The notes under the pieces were generated by a model that saw only the letters and a program-made list of their open reading frames with translations, had not been told where the DNA came from and ran no database searches. A DNA stretch of 12,104 nt from an uncultured Peptococcaceae bacterium (lineage in GTDB: Bacteria > Bacillota > Desulfotomaculia > Desulfotomaculales > Desulfocucumaceae): contig CATZDY010000079.1 of the NCBI GenBank assembly GCA_958417755.1, forward strand, positions 1 through 12,104. The letters run 5' to 3'. Both the position numbers and the translations under genes were made by a program. Shown here piece by piece: positions 1 to 7,316 of this stretch. Position 1 is the stretch's first letter. The number at the start of each line of letters is the position of its first letter.

Positions 1-471
1 ACGCCCAGTACCGTGATAAGACAAGAAAATAAATATTTATGTGATGATATACAATTATCTTATCAAGGACCAATCAAGGATATATTACCCCGGGTTAGCA
101 AAAAGGATTTGGAAGAAAAATATCCTGAGTCCAATGGTTGGGAATTACAATATACAAGTGATGGTATGTTGGTGGCAAGGCATACTGTGAATGATTTTTG
201 TAGTTTGCATAAAGCATATCGTCATTTGGGAATACATGATAATGTTTTGGCTGTATATGAAGGTCCTTTGGGTTTTGAGGATCATTTGCTATGGTTAGAA
301 GAAGGGAAAGAAATCCAGCGTTTGCCAGAGGATTTGAGAAATTGTTTACAGGATGCCCAGCATTATAAAGGCCTAACAGAAACTGAGCAACATGTATGTC
401 AAGAACAGTTGGAGTTTGCCAATGAAACTTTGCTGAACAATGTTTTAGAGAATTTGGATGAAATGTACTAG
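1..471 (+). CDS. BofC C-terminal-domain protein, partial (5' end outside window)
   Basis: The reading frame is open from the first base to a TAG at 469-471, giving 156 visible codons, so the start lies left of the window. A GTG at 13-15 could be taken as a start, but it has no ribosome binding site and the frame runs on upstream, so I treat the gene as truncated by the window edge. The visible protein matches my recollection of the BofC C-terminal domain in Clostridia: a Y-x-C-x-D stretch near the left end, a WELQY strand, an 'R-x-x-x-x-F-C' segment, then a 'HLGIHDNVLAVYEGP' strand pair and an acidic helical tail. B. subtilis BofC is an intercompartmental checkpoint protein that restrains the SpoIVB protease during sporulation. 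Whether this homologue does that is unknown, because its N-terminal region (export signal or anchor) cannot be seen. The next gene, ruvC, starts 18 bases downstream. Family call moderately sure; function inferred. Confidence 0.72.
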   Translation, partial: TPSTVIRQENKYLCDDIQLSYQGPIKDILPRVSKKDLEEKYPESNGWELQYTSDGMLVARHTVNDFCSLHKAYRHLGIHDNVLAVYEGPLGFEDHLLWLEEGKEIQRLPEDLRNCLQDAQHYKGLTETEQHVCQEQLEFANETLLNNVLENLDEMY

Positions 472-480
472 TGTTGTTGG

Positions 481-492
481 AGGTAATCAATG
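481..492 (+). promoter_or_regulatory. Ribosome binding site and start of ruvC
   Basis: GGAGGTAA (479-486, ending four bases before the ATG at 490) is a close match to the 16S rRNA 3' end. It confirms the start at 490 and shows that ruvC can be translated independently of the upstream BofC-like gene. Confidence 0.7.
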
Positions 493-981
493 AGAATCAT
501 GGGGGTTGATCCTGGTATAGCCATTACTGGTTACGGTATTGTAGACTATACCAAGGATCGGTTTCAAGTGCTGGATTTTGGCGCCATTGTGACTGAAAGT
601 AAATATGCTTTATCCATTCGTTTACAACAATTATTCAATCAATTAAGAACTATTTTGCTTACTCATGAGCCAGAACAATTTGCTTTGGAGCAATTGTTTT
701 TTAATAAAAATGTGCGGACAGCTTTGGTTGTGGGACATGCCAGGGGGGTGGCCATGCTTTGTGCTGCTCAGGCTGGCTTGGCGGTTCATGAATATACTCC
801 TTTGCAGGTAAAACAAGCTGTGGTGGGTGAAGGTAGAGCAGAAAAAAGACAAGTACAGTACATGGTCCGATTATTGCTTTCCCTGCGGGAGATTCCAAAG
901 CCTGATGATGTGGCGGATGCATTAGCAGTGGCCATGTGTCATGCCTATCGCATGGGGGGAATGGGGGTATCCCTGCGATGA
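490..981 (+). CDS. ruvC: Crossover junction endodeoxyribonuclease RuvC
   Basis: RuvC is the Holliday-junction resolvase: a dimer that makes paired symmetric nicks in four-way junctions brought to it by RuvAB branch migration. The 163-residue product has the family's usual length and the RNase H-like fold signature. The N-terminal strand 'MGVDPG' carries D7, the 'FALEQLFF' segment carries E67, and the C-terminal 'DDVADALAVAMCH' carries D140 and D143. These match the four acidic metal-binding residues of E. coli RuvC (D7, E66, D138, D141). The basic 'GEGRAEKRQV' loop around residue 113-122 is also typical. The ATG at 490 has a strong ribosome binding site. The TGA stop overlaps the ATG of ruvA in an ATGA arrangement, so the two are probably translationally coupled. 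All key residues are present; the call is secure. Confidence 0.98.
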   Translation: MRIMGVDPGIAITGYGIVDYTKDRFQVLDFGAIVTESKYALSIRLQQLFNQLRTILLTHEPEQFALEQLFFNKNVRTALVVGHARGVAMLCAAQAGLAVHEYTPLQVKQAVVGEGRAEKRQVQYMVRLLLSLREIPKPDDVADALAVAMCHAYRMGGMGVSLR

Positions 982-1568
982 TTGCCTTTCTGAAGGGATT
1001 GTTATATAGTGTGCAACAGAATCGGGTTGTTTTGGATGTGAACGGTGTGGGATACAATGTGCAGGTACCCCTTTCTGTGGTGAATGGTTTGCCGTGTTTG
1101 GGGTCTGAAGTGATGTTGTATACACATCAACAGTTACGGGAGGATGGGATTTCTTTATATGGGTTTGATTCTGAAGAGTCCTTGGCATTGTTTCGTTTAT
1201 TATTAGGCGTTAGTGGTGTGGGCCCCAAAGGAGCATTGGGGGTTTTATCAGTGGTGGGCCCAGAAAATTTCTATGCTGCCATAACAGCTGATAATGTATC
1301 TTTGATTAGCCGAGCGCCAGGCATAGGGAAGAAAACAGCCCAAAGAATTATTTTGGATTTAAAAGATAAAATCAATAAAACAGAGACACCCACGCAGCCT
1401 ATGGCAGAAGAAGATGCTGCTGCTGTGGAGGCTTTGCTGGCTTTGGGTTATCGTTTCGGGGAGGCTTCTGCTGCTATGAGAACGGTTACCAGTAAAACAA
1501 AGGGTAAAGGGATGCCGGTTGAAGCATTGATTAAAGAGGCTTTAAAGTACTTGGGCCATGATAAATAG
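978..1568 (+). CDS. ruvA: Holliday junction branch migration protein RuvA
   Basis: RuvA is the tetrameric protein that holds the junction in a square-planar form and loads the RuvB motors. I chose the ATG at 978, which overlaps the ruvC stop, rather than the in-frame ATG 42 bases upstream, because 'MIAFLKG' is where RuvA proteins normally begin and because 196 residues is the normal length. Domain I (OB fold) spans about residues 1-65 and ends with 'REDGISLYGF'. Its E55 and D56 match the acidic pin of E. coli RuvA, which separates the DNA strands. Two helix-hairpin-helix motifs follow, GVSGVGPKGAL (77-87) and APGIGKKTAQRI (113-124). A hydrophilic linker (about 132-147) leads to domain III (148-196, 'VEALLALGY'), which contacts RuvB. 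The GTG- and G-rich stretch just upstream can serve as ribosome binding site inside ruvC. Confidence 0.97.
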   Translation: MIAFLKGLLYSVQQNRVVLDVNGVGYNVQVPLSVVNGLPCLGSEVMLYTHQQLREDGISLYGFDSEESLALFRLLLGVSGVGPKGALGVLSVVGPENFYAAITADNVSLISRAPGIGKKTAQRIILDLKDKINKTETPTQPMAEEDAAAVEALLALGYRFGEASAAMRTVTSKTKGKGMPVEALIKEALKYLGHDK

Positions 1569-1607
1569 ATAGCAAATGGAAAAAAGCTTGGAGGATGTTG
1601 ATGCAGA

Positions 1608-2624
1608 TTGGATCGTCAAAATGAAGATAGGTTAATTTCAGCCCATTTGCGTGAAGAGGATTGGGATGCGGATTATAGTTTGCGTCCCCGTACATTGGCT
1701 GAGTATATTGGACAAAACAAAGTCAAGGAAACCATTGATATTTTTATCAAAGCAGCCAGGGAACGGGGAGAAGCATTGGATCATGTACTGCTTTTCGGTC
1801 CCCCTGGGTTGGGAAAAACAACATTGGCTAATATTATTGCCAATGAATTGGGAGTTAATATTAAGATTACTTCCGGCCCAGCTGTGGAAAGACCAGGGGA
1901 TTTGGCTGCTATTTTAACCAACTTGGAGCCAGGAGATGTTTTATTTATTGATGAAATTCATCGTTTAAACCGTTCTGTAGAAGAGATATTATATCCAGCC
2001 ATGGAGGATTTTGCTTTGGACATTATGATAGGCAAAGGGCCTGGGGCAAGATCCATTCGTTTGGATTTGCCTCGGTTTACTCTTATTGGCGCCACCACTC
2101 GGGTAGGATTATTGACTTCTCCTTTACGAGATCGTTTTGGTGTATTGTCTAGGTTAGAGTATTATGCAGTGGAAGATTTGATGGAGATCATTGTCAGGGC
2201 AGCGGATATTTTAAGCGTACAGATGAAAAAAGAGGGAGCTTTGGAGATTGCCAAACGTTCCCGGGGAACCCCTCGGGTGGCCAATCGTTTACTAAAACGA
2301 GTACGGGATTATGCTCAAATCAAAGCTAACGGAACCATTGACTACATGGTAGCCAACATGGCTTTACATTTTCTTGAAGTGGATCCCATGGGATTGGATA
2401 AAACGGATTGTCGCTTGTTGCAAGTTATCATCGAAAATTTTAAAGGTGGTCCAGTGGGGGTGGATACCATTGCTGCTGCCATTGGGGAAGAATCGGATAC
2501 TGTGGAAGATGTATATGAACCATATCTTATGCAAATGGGCTTTTTAAGCCGTACTCCCCGGGGAAGAATGGTTACTGAACTTGCCTACAAACATCTAGGA
2601 ATTCCCTTGGCAAAACCAAAATAA
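1608..2624 (+). CDS. ruvB: Holliday junction branch migration ATPase RuvB (TTG start)
   Basis: RuvB is the AAA+ hexameric motor that pumps DNA through the RuvA-bound junction. At 338 residues it has full length. The N-terminal 'LRPRTLAEYIGQ' precedes Walker A, GPPGLGKTT (64-72). Walker B is 'LFIDEIH' with DE at 115-116, sensor 1 is GATTR (161-165), and the SPLRDRFG segment carries the presumed arginine finger R174. 'RGTPRVANRLLKRVRDYA' supplies sensor 2. The last 80 residues form the winged-helix DNA-binding domain. The TTG at 1608 is the only sensible start: a TGA closes this frame at 1599-1601, and the nearby ATG at 1601 and ATG at 1621 are out of frame. The site GGAGGA (1590-1595) lies 12 bases upstream, a little far. 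ruvA ends 39 bases before the start, so the ruvCAB set is intact. Confidence 0.97.
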   Translation: MDRQNEDRLISAHLREEDWDADYSLRPRTLAEYIGQNKVKETIDIFIKAARERGEALDHVLLFGPPGLGKTTLANIIANELGVNIKITSGPAVERPGDLAAILTNLEPGDVLFIDEIHRLNRSVEEILYPAMEDFALDIMIGKGPGARSIRLDLPRFTLIGATTRVGLLTSPLRDRFGVLSRLEYYAVEDLMEIIVRAADILSVQMKKEGALEIAKRSRGTPRVANRLLKRVRDYAQIKANGTIDYMVANMALHFLEVDPMGLDKTDCRLLQVIIENFKGGPVGVDTIAAAIGEESDTVEDVYEPYLMQMGFLSRTPRGRMVTELAYKHLGIPLAKPK

Positions 2625-2641
2625 GATTCAATGGCATTTTG

Positions 2642-2671
2642 TTGGAACGAATTAAGTTGGAACGAATCAAG
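2642..2671 (+). repeat. Two tandem copies of a 15-base unit between ruvB and queH
   Basis: Bases 2642-2656 and 2657-2671 are direct adjacent copies of TTGGAACGAATYAAG, differing only at one position (T against C). The repeat occupies much of the 71-base spacer between the ruvB stop and the queH ATG and ends just before the queH ribosome binding site. It most likely arose by slippage. It would encode LERIK twice if queH were read from an upstream TTG, but that start has no binding site. Confidence 0.85.
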
Positions 2672-2695
2672 GGAGTAGCAGGGGGGTATGGTTAT

Positions 2696-3268
2696 ATGAA
2701 AATGTTGATGCACATTTGTTGCGCACCTTGTAGCATTTATCCTTTGGAACAGGTGCTGGAAAACGGTTTTGAGGTGACAGGATATTATCATAATCCTAAT
2801 ATTCATCCCTATACTGAATGGAAGAAACGCAAGGAGACCCTGGAGCAATATGCCGTTTTACAAGGATTTCCTTTGATTGTGGAGCAAGAATATGGTATGA
2901 AGGATTTTTTACGTGCTGTGGTACATAGGGAAGATTTTCGCTGCACTTATTGTTATACCATGCGATTACAAAAAAGTGCAACAATGGCTTTACAAGAAGG
3001 CTTTGATTGTTTTTCCAGTACTTTATTGGTGAGCCCTTATCAAAAGCATGCTTTGATCAAAGAAATTGGAGAAGCCATTGCCGGGGAAATGGGGATACCT
3101 TTTTATTATCAAGATTTTCGTTTAGGATATCAGGATGGGGTGGCAAAATCCAAAGCAATGGATATGTATCGGCAAAAGTATTGTGGATGTATTTATAGTG
3201 AACAAGAACGATATGATAAGAAAATGAGAAAAAAACAACCAAAGCAAAATGAGAATACCAAAGGCTAA
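2696..3268 (+). CDS. queH: Epoxyqueuosine reductase QueH
   Basis: QueH (DUF208) reduces epoxyqueuosine in tRNA to queuosine, the last step of the pathway. It is an iron-sulfur alternative to the cobalamin-dependent QueG. The start is placed at the ATG at 2696, preceded by AGGGGGGT (2680-2687) with eight bases of spacing; this gives 190 residues and puts the diagnostic motif at the N terminus. That motif is 'MHICCAPC' with C8, C9 and C12. A second cysteine pair, 'RCTYCYTMR' (C83, C86), lies mid-protein, and the C-terminal 'YCGCIYS' has C163 and C165. All are family hallmarks and are expected to hold the metal cluster. 'FRLGYQDG' (141-148) is also typical. The last 15 residues are a basic, disordered-looking tail. 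Together with queA and tgt downstream, the gene points to a working queuosine end-pathway. Confidence 0.93.
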   Translation: MKMLMHICCAPCSIYPLEQVLENGFEVTGYYHNPNIHPYTEWKKRKETLEQYAVLQGFPLIVEQEYGMKDFLRAVVHREDFRCTYCYTMRLQKSATMALQEGFDCFSSTLLVSPYQKHALIKEIGEAIAGEMGIPFYYQDFRLGYQDGVAKSKAMDMYRQKYCGCIYSEQERYDKKMRKKQPKQNENTKG

Positions 3269-3299
3269 GAGCTAACAATAGGATAATTGGGGTGAAGAA

Positions 3300-3521
3300 G
3301 TGGAGCCTTTTACAGGAATAGGAAGAATGATTGTATTGATAGGTCTTATTCTGGTAGTCATTGGTCTTTTTCTAATGTTTGGAAGTAAGATTTTTCCCTT
3401 TGGCCGATTGCCTGGAGATATTATCATCAAAAAAGAGCATTTTACCTTTTATTTTCCTTTGGTATCCATGTTGCTTATCAGTGTGGTATTGACTTTGGTG
3501 CTCTATATATTACGAAAATAG
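3300..3521 (+). CDS. DUF2905 family small membrane protein (GTG start)
   Basis: This 73-residue protein begins with GTG at 3300, with a purine-rich GGGGTGAAG stretch just before it. It has two hydrophobic segments: about residues 9-27 ('RMIVLIGLILVVIGLFLMF') and about 50-71. Between them is a short loop with 'FGRLPGDIIIKKE', the signature by which I recognise the DUF2905 family. No biochemical function is known to me for this family. It often sits in this place beside ruvB and a SpoIID-like gene in Bacillota, so it probably belongs to the same transcript. It starts 31 bases after queH. Only its membrane location can be inferred. Confidence 0.88.
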   Translation: MEPFTGIGRMIVLIGLILVVIGLFLMFGSKIFPFGRLPGDIIIKKEHFTFYFPLVSMLLISVVLTLVLYILRK

Positions 3522-3613
3522 TTTGTATCCAAGGCTTGATATATTCCCTTGGAAAACAAGGAAATGATTGGAGGGAAATGCAGGCTTGACGTCGAAATTC
3601 ATGGCGTAGATTC

Positions 3614-3632
3614 AAGGAGGGAATGGATCTTG
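3614..3632 (+). promoter_or_regulatory. Ribosome binding site deciding the TTG start of the spoIID-like gene
   Basis: AAGGAGG (3614-3620) lies nine bases before TTG at 3630, the best-placed site in this 108-base spacer. An upstream GGAGGG (3570-3575) sits only two bases from an out-of-frame ATG that opens a three-codon ORF (ATG CAG GCT TGA, 3578-3589). The ATG at 3623, close behind AAGGAGG, is out of frame and closes after six codons. Confidence 0.6.
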
Positions 3633-5036
3633 TTGTTTGGTAGGTTTCAATTCGGAAACAGACGAAAGAAAGCCCAGATGATAGGGCTATGTTTTTTATC
3701 AGCTTTACTGCTTGTGATGGTTCCAATGACAGTTTGGGGGGCAGAATCTTCGATTCCCACTGTCATTCGGGTGGGACTGGCGACGCAAGCTGCAAGCCAA
3801 GAGTTTTCTGTGGGTGGTGAGTATGTTTTATTGGACCAGGGATCTGGGGCTGAAGTGGCAACTATGCAGCCAGGGGAAAATTGGCAGGTTCGCATGGATA
3901 ATGGAAAGATGGAATTATTACGCAATGGAACCCATGTTGGGATTTTTGATACCCCTTTGCTTTGCCAAAAAAGGGGGGATAGCTTATCGATTCTTTCTGC
4001 CACAGGCAGTGCGAATCAAGGAAGCAATGGCCTTTCTGTGGTAGGCGCTGGCGATAGGATAAATACTTTGGATATGACCAATGGCACGGCCCATGTGCTA
4101 TCCAGTGAGGGGAATGTCATGCCCATTCATCTTGGAGTAGGAGAAGACGTTGTGTATTTATCCACTGCAGGAGGAAAAAAAGGTTATCGGGGAACAATGC
4201 TCTTTAAGCCCCTGACAGGGGGTATTGTGGTGATCAATCAATTGCCTTTAGAACAATATTTGTACAGTGTTGTGGCTGCAGAAATGCCCTCCAGCTGGCC
4301 CCTAGAGGCTTTAAAAGCCCAGGCAGTGGTGGCCAGGAGTTATGCCTTAGCCCAAATGGCTACCAAAGCTTATGAAGCTTATGGATTTGATATATTAGCA
4401 ACCCAACAAAGTCAGGTGTATGGGGGAATTGCCATAGAAGCAGAAACAGCGCGGTTGGTGGTGGATAATACCCAGGGACAGACTTTACATTGCAATGGAC
4501 AAGTTGTTATGACTGTTTTTCATAGTTCCAGTGGCGGATATACGGAAAATAGTGAAGATATATGGAAGGATGCCTTACCTTACATCCGTTGGAAAGAAGA
4601 TCCCTTTGATAAAAATGAACATTATTATGGTTGGCAAGTTTCTTTTGATCAACAAGCACTGGTCAATCAATTGAATAAAAGCGGATATACCTTTGCTTCT
4701 ATATCAAATTTAGAGGTTGGGGAGTCTACAGCCTCTGGGGCAAGGGTAAAGCGGCTGATTGTAACAGGGCTAGATACAGCCAATCAACCCTTGCAAGTAG
4801 AGATTGGAAATGCAGATACTGTTCGCATGGCTTTGGGCTTCAATAGCGCTCTGTTTACAATGGAAATTGAAAAAAATGAACAAGGTTTTATTTCCCAGGT
4901 TCTTTTCACTGGCAATGGCTTTGGCCATGGGTTAGGGATGTCCCAATATGGGGCCTTGGGCATGGCAAAGGAAGGTTATGGATATCAAGATATTTTGGCA
5001 TACTATTATAGCAATTGTACGTTAAAAACACAGTAA
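3630..5036 (+). CDS. SpoIID/LytB domain protein (probable peptidoglycan lytic enzyme, exported)
   Basis: SpoIID-family proteins are extracytoplasmic lytic transglycosylases that cut glycan strands lacking stem peptides; in sporulation they drive membrane migration during engulfment. I choose TTG at 3630 because of the AAGGAGG site before it, giving 468 residues. In-frame TTG 3549 and ATG 3564 have no good site. The N terminus has a basic stretch (RRKK) then a hydrophobic core 'MIGLCFLSALLLVMV' ending near AWG/AE-like residues, consistent with a signal peptide or anchor. About 170 residues of strand-rich sequence follow. The catalytic-type domain begins near residue 190 and contains 'AAEMPSSWPLEALKAQA' with the presumed catalytic E218, then 'VFHSSSGGYTENS' (H298), and ends with 'GFGHGLGMSQYGA' (431-442). 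The protein is longer than B. subtilis SpoIID (343), so it may be a vegetative relative. queA follows after 14 bases. Confidence 0.88.
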   Translation: MLFGRFQFGNRRKKAQMIGLCFLSALLLVMVPMTVWGAESSIPTVIRVGLATQAASQEFSVGGEYVLLDQGSGAEVATMQPGENWQVRMDNGKMELLRNGTHVGIFDTPLLCQKRGDSLSILSATGSANQGSNGLSVVGAGDRINTLDMTNGTAHVLSSEGNVMPIHLGVGEDVVYLSTAGGKKGYRGTMLFKPLTGGIVVINQLPLEQYLYSVVAAEMPSSWPLEALKAQAVVARSYALAQMATKAYEAYGFDILATQQSQVYGGIAIEAETARLVVDNTQGQTLHCNGQVVMTVFHSSSGGYTENSEDIWKDALPYIRWKEDPFDKNEHYYGWQVSFDQQALVNQLNKSGYTFASISNLEVGESTASGARVKRLIVTGLDTANQPLQVEIGNADTVRMALGFNSALFTMEIEKNEQGFISQVLFTGNGFGHGLGMSQYGALGMAKEGYGYQDILAYYYSNCTLKTQ

Positions 5037-5050
5037 GGTAAGGGAAAACA

Positions 5051-6073
5051 TTGAAAACAATAGATTTTGATTATGATTTGCCAGAAGAATTGATTGCCCA
5101 GGTCCCTACCCCCAAAAGGGATGAATCCAGATTGATGGTGGTGCACAGGGATGATTCATCTTTAACCCATTGTGGTTTTGGGCAGATGATTGATTATTTG
5201 TCTGCTGGGGATGTTTTGGTCATCAATGACACAAAGGTCATTCCAGCAAGACTTTTTGCACAAAAAGAGGGCACTGGTGCGCAACTGGAGGTTTTATTAT
5301 TACGGCAGTTATCTGAACGGAAATGGGAAACCTTGGTGCGGCCTGGTAGACGAGCTAAACAAGGAAGCAAGTTGATTTTTGCCGAGGGGGTTTTGGAAGG
5401 AAAGGTAGAGGCCCTTCAGGATGGTGGGATAAAAGAAATCGTCTTTCAATATACAGGTGATTTCAATGAGATCCTTACCCAAATTGGACAAGTGCCCTTG
5501 CCTCCTTATATCAAAACCAGGGGGGATTTGACGCGATACCAAACAGTGTATGCCCGGGAACCGGGGTCTGTGGCTGCCCCCACAGCAGGTTTACATTTTA
5601 CACCGGAATTATTGCAAAGGATAGAAGAAAAAGGAGTTACGATTGTACCTGTGCTTTTGCATGTGGGATTAGGTACTTTCCGTCCTGTTACAGTGGAGCA
5701 GGTGGAAGATCATTTGATGCACCAGGAATATTATTCCATTACAAAAGAAGCAGCGGATGCGATTCATAGGGCCAAAGCCAATGGTGGTAAAGTGGTGGCT
5801 GTGGGAACAACCAGCATTCGTTGTTTGGAAAGTGCGGCGGATGAAACTGGTGACGTAAAAGCCGGTTCTGGGTGGACAAATATCTTTATTTATCCTGGCT
5901 ATTGTTTTAAAGTGATTGATGCCATTGTAACCAATTTTCATCTTCCTTGTTCAACTTTATTAATGTTAGTAAGCGCTTTTGCTGGGAAAGAAAAAATTTT
6001 AAATGCTTATAAGGTTGCTGTGCAAGAAAAGTATCGATTTTTTAGTTTTGGCGATGCCATGTTGATAGTATGA
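5051..6073 (+). CDS. queA: S-adenosylmethionine:tRNA ribosyltransferase-isomerase QueA (TTG start)
   Basis: QueA transfers and rearranges the ribosyl part of S-adenosylmethionine onto preQ1 in the tRNA wobble position, making epoxyqueuosine. The 340-residue product has the standard length and collinear family motifs: 'DFDYDLPEELIAQ' (5-17), 'VINDTKVIPARL' (57-68), 'LVRPGRRAK' (95-103), 'EPGSVAAPTAGLHFT' (170-184), 'HVGLGTFRPV' (204-213), 'GTTSIRCLES' (252-261) and 'TNFHLPCSTLLMLV' (294-307). The TTG at 5051 is the start: it gives the expected 'MKTIDFDY' N terminus, has AAGGTAAGGG (5035-5044) seven bases before it, and no in-frame ATG is close. It starts 14 bases after the spoIID-like stop, whose TAA overlaps the binding site region, so expression is probably coupled. 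It supplies the substrate of QueH and acts after Tgt, both encoded nearby. Confidence 0.97.
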   Translation: MKTIDFDYDLPEELIAQVPTPKRDESRLMVVHRDDSSLTHCGFGQMIDYLSAGDVLVINDTKVIPARLFAQKEGTGAQLEVLLLRQLSERKWETLVRPGRRAKQGSKLIFAEGVLEGKVEALQDGGIKEIVFQYTGDFNEILTQIGQVPLPPYIKTRGDLTRYQTVYAREPGSVAAPTAGLHFTPELLQRIEEKGVTIVPVLLHVGLGTFRPVTVEQVEDHLMHQEYYSITKEAADAIHRAKANGGKVVAVGTTSIRCLESAADETGDVKAGSGWTNIFIYPGYCFKVIDAIVTNFHLPCSTLLMLVSAFAGKEKILNAYKVAVQEKYRFFSFGDAMLIV

Positions 6074-6083
6074 TAGCGGACTT

Positions 6084-6112
6084 TTGTGTAGAAATGGAAG
6101 GGTACGTATAAT
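6084..6112 (+). promoter_or_regulatory. Candidate internal promoter before tgt
   Basis: In the 62-base queA-tgt spacer a perfect TATAAT (6107-6112) lies 17 bases after TTGTGT (6084-6089), which shares only the first three bases with the consensus -35. Transcription would begin near 6119, at the tgt ribosome binding site AGGAAAAGG (6119-6127), giving a very short leader. Chance occurrence in AT-rich DNA is possible. Confidence 0.35.
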
Positions 6113-6135
6113 TTAACATAGGAAAAGGTTATAGT

Positions 6136-7248
6136 ATGAGTATTATCTTTCATGAATTATTGCAGGATACGCAATCCAAAGCAAGGCTGGGAGAGTTATA
6201 TACGCCCCATGGCAAAGTAGAAACTCCTATTTTTATGCCAGTAGGGACCCAAGCTACTGTAAAAACCATGACGCCAGAAGAAATAAAGTCAGTGGGCGGC
6301 AAGTTTATTTTAGCCAATACCTATCATTTGTATTTAAGACCTGGGCATCAGCTGGTGCAAAAGGCAGGAGGTTTGCATGTCTTTATGCACTGGGATGGAC
6401 CAATTCTTACGGATAGTGGCGGATTTCAAGTATTTAGTTTGGGGCCTTTGCGCAAAATTGAAGAACAAGGGGTTTATTTTCGTTCTCATATTGATGGCTC
6501 AGAACATGAGATTACCCCTGAACGGGCTGTGGAAATTCAAGAAGCCTTGGGTTCAGATATTATCATGGCCTTTGATGAATGCATCCCTTATCCCTGTGAG
6601 AAAGAATATGCTCTGGCTTCTTTAGAACGTACCAGCCGGTGGGCCCGGCGTTGTCAACTGGCTCACCAAAGAAAAGATCAAGCATTATTCGGTATTATTC
6701 AAGGAGGAATGTATAGGGATTTGCGGGAAAGAAGCGCAGCTCAGTTGGGTGAAATGGATTTTCCTGGCTATGCCATAGGCGGCTTAAGCGTGGGAGAGCC
6801 AAAAGAAATGATGTATGAAATGTTGGAGTATACAGTACCTTGTATTCCTTCAGAAAAACCTCGCTATTTAATGGGCGTGGGATCCCCTGATTGTTTATTA
6901 GAAGGTATTGCCCGGGGCATTGATATGTTTGATTGCGTTCTGCCCACTAGAATTGCTAGAAATGGAACTGTATTTACCCATACTGGTAAATTGGTTGTGA
7001 GAAATGCCATCTATGCAGAAGATTTTTTGCCTTTAGAACCTGGCTGTCAATGTTACGCTTGTCGTAATTTTAGCAGAGCATACATCCGTCACTTAATCAA
7101 AGCCAATGAAATATTAGGGGTAAGATTAACAACCATACATAATTTGCATTTTATATTGCAATTAATGGAAAATAGTAGACAAGCCATTGCGGCAGGTTCT
7201 TTTATGCAATTCAAAAAGGATTTTTTATATCAATTTCATTCCTGTTAA
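6136..7248 (+). CDS. tgt: Queuine/preQ1 tRNA-guanine transglycosylase Tgt
   Basis: Bacterial Tgt swaps the wobble guanine (position 34) of tRNAs with GUN anticodons for preQ1, committing them to queuosine. The 370-residue product is a full-length TIM-barrel enzyme. 'LTDSGGFQVFSL' (91-102) carries D93, the general acid/base. 'DECIPYP' (147-153) and 'IIQGG' with 'GGLSVGEP' (215-222) line the base pocket. 'RGIDMFDCVLPTRIARNG' (260-277) contains the nucleophilic aspartate. The zinc site is complete: 'CQCYAC' gives C304, C306 and C309, and 'TTIHNLHF' gives H335. The ATG at 6136 is preceded by AGGAAAAGG. The order queA-tgt followed by yajC-secD-secF is a widespread bacterial arrangement, here with yajC 68 bases downstream. 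Secure identification. Confidence 0.98.
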   Translation: MSIIFHELLQDTQSKARLGELYTPHGKVETPIFMPVGTQATVKTMTPEEIKSVGGKFILANTYHLYLRPGHQLVQKAGGLHVFMHWDGPILTDSGGFQVFSLGPLRKIEEQGVYFRSHIDGSEHEITPERAVEIQEALGSDIIMAFDECIPYPCEKEYALASLERTSRWARRCQLAHQRKDQALFGIIQGGMYRDLRERSAAQLGEMDFPGYAIGGLSVGEPKEMMYEMLEYTVPCIPSEKPRYLMGVGSPDCLLEGIARGIDMFDCVLPTRIARNGTVFTHTGKLVVRNAIYAEDFLPLEPGCQCYACRNFSRAYIRHLIKANEILGVRLTTIHNLHFILQLMENSRQAIAAGSFMQFKKDFLYQFHSC

Positions 7249-7316
7249 TTTTTATCTAGGAAAAGGGAAATGAAAGGGAAAGCCGAATTATACATCAAGA
7301 GAAGGGAGGTACCAGA

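Noticed and set aside
95..490. Minus-strand open frame over the BofC-like gene
   Set aside because: Histidine/asparagine/proline-rich antisense shadow with no binding site; the plus-strand gene explains the sequence.
936..977. ruvA starting 42 bases earlier, inside ruvC
   Set aside because: The extra residues are glycine-rich read-through of ruvC sequence; RuvA family proteins begin at the M-I-x-x-L-K-G found at 978, which also forms the ATGA overlap.
2625..2695. preQ1 riboswitch before queH
   Set aside because: Searched by eye for the small hairpin with the A-rich tail; only the 15-base tandem repeat and a binding site are present.
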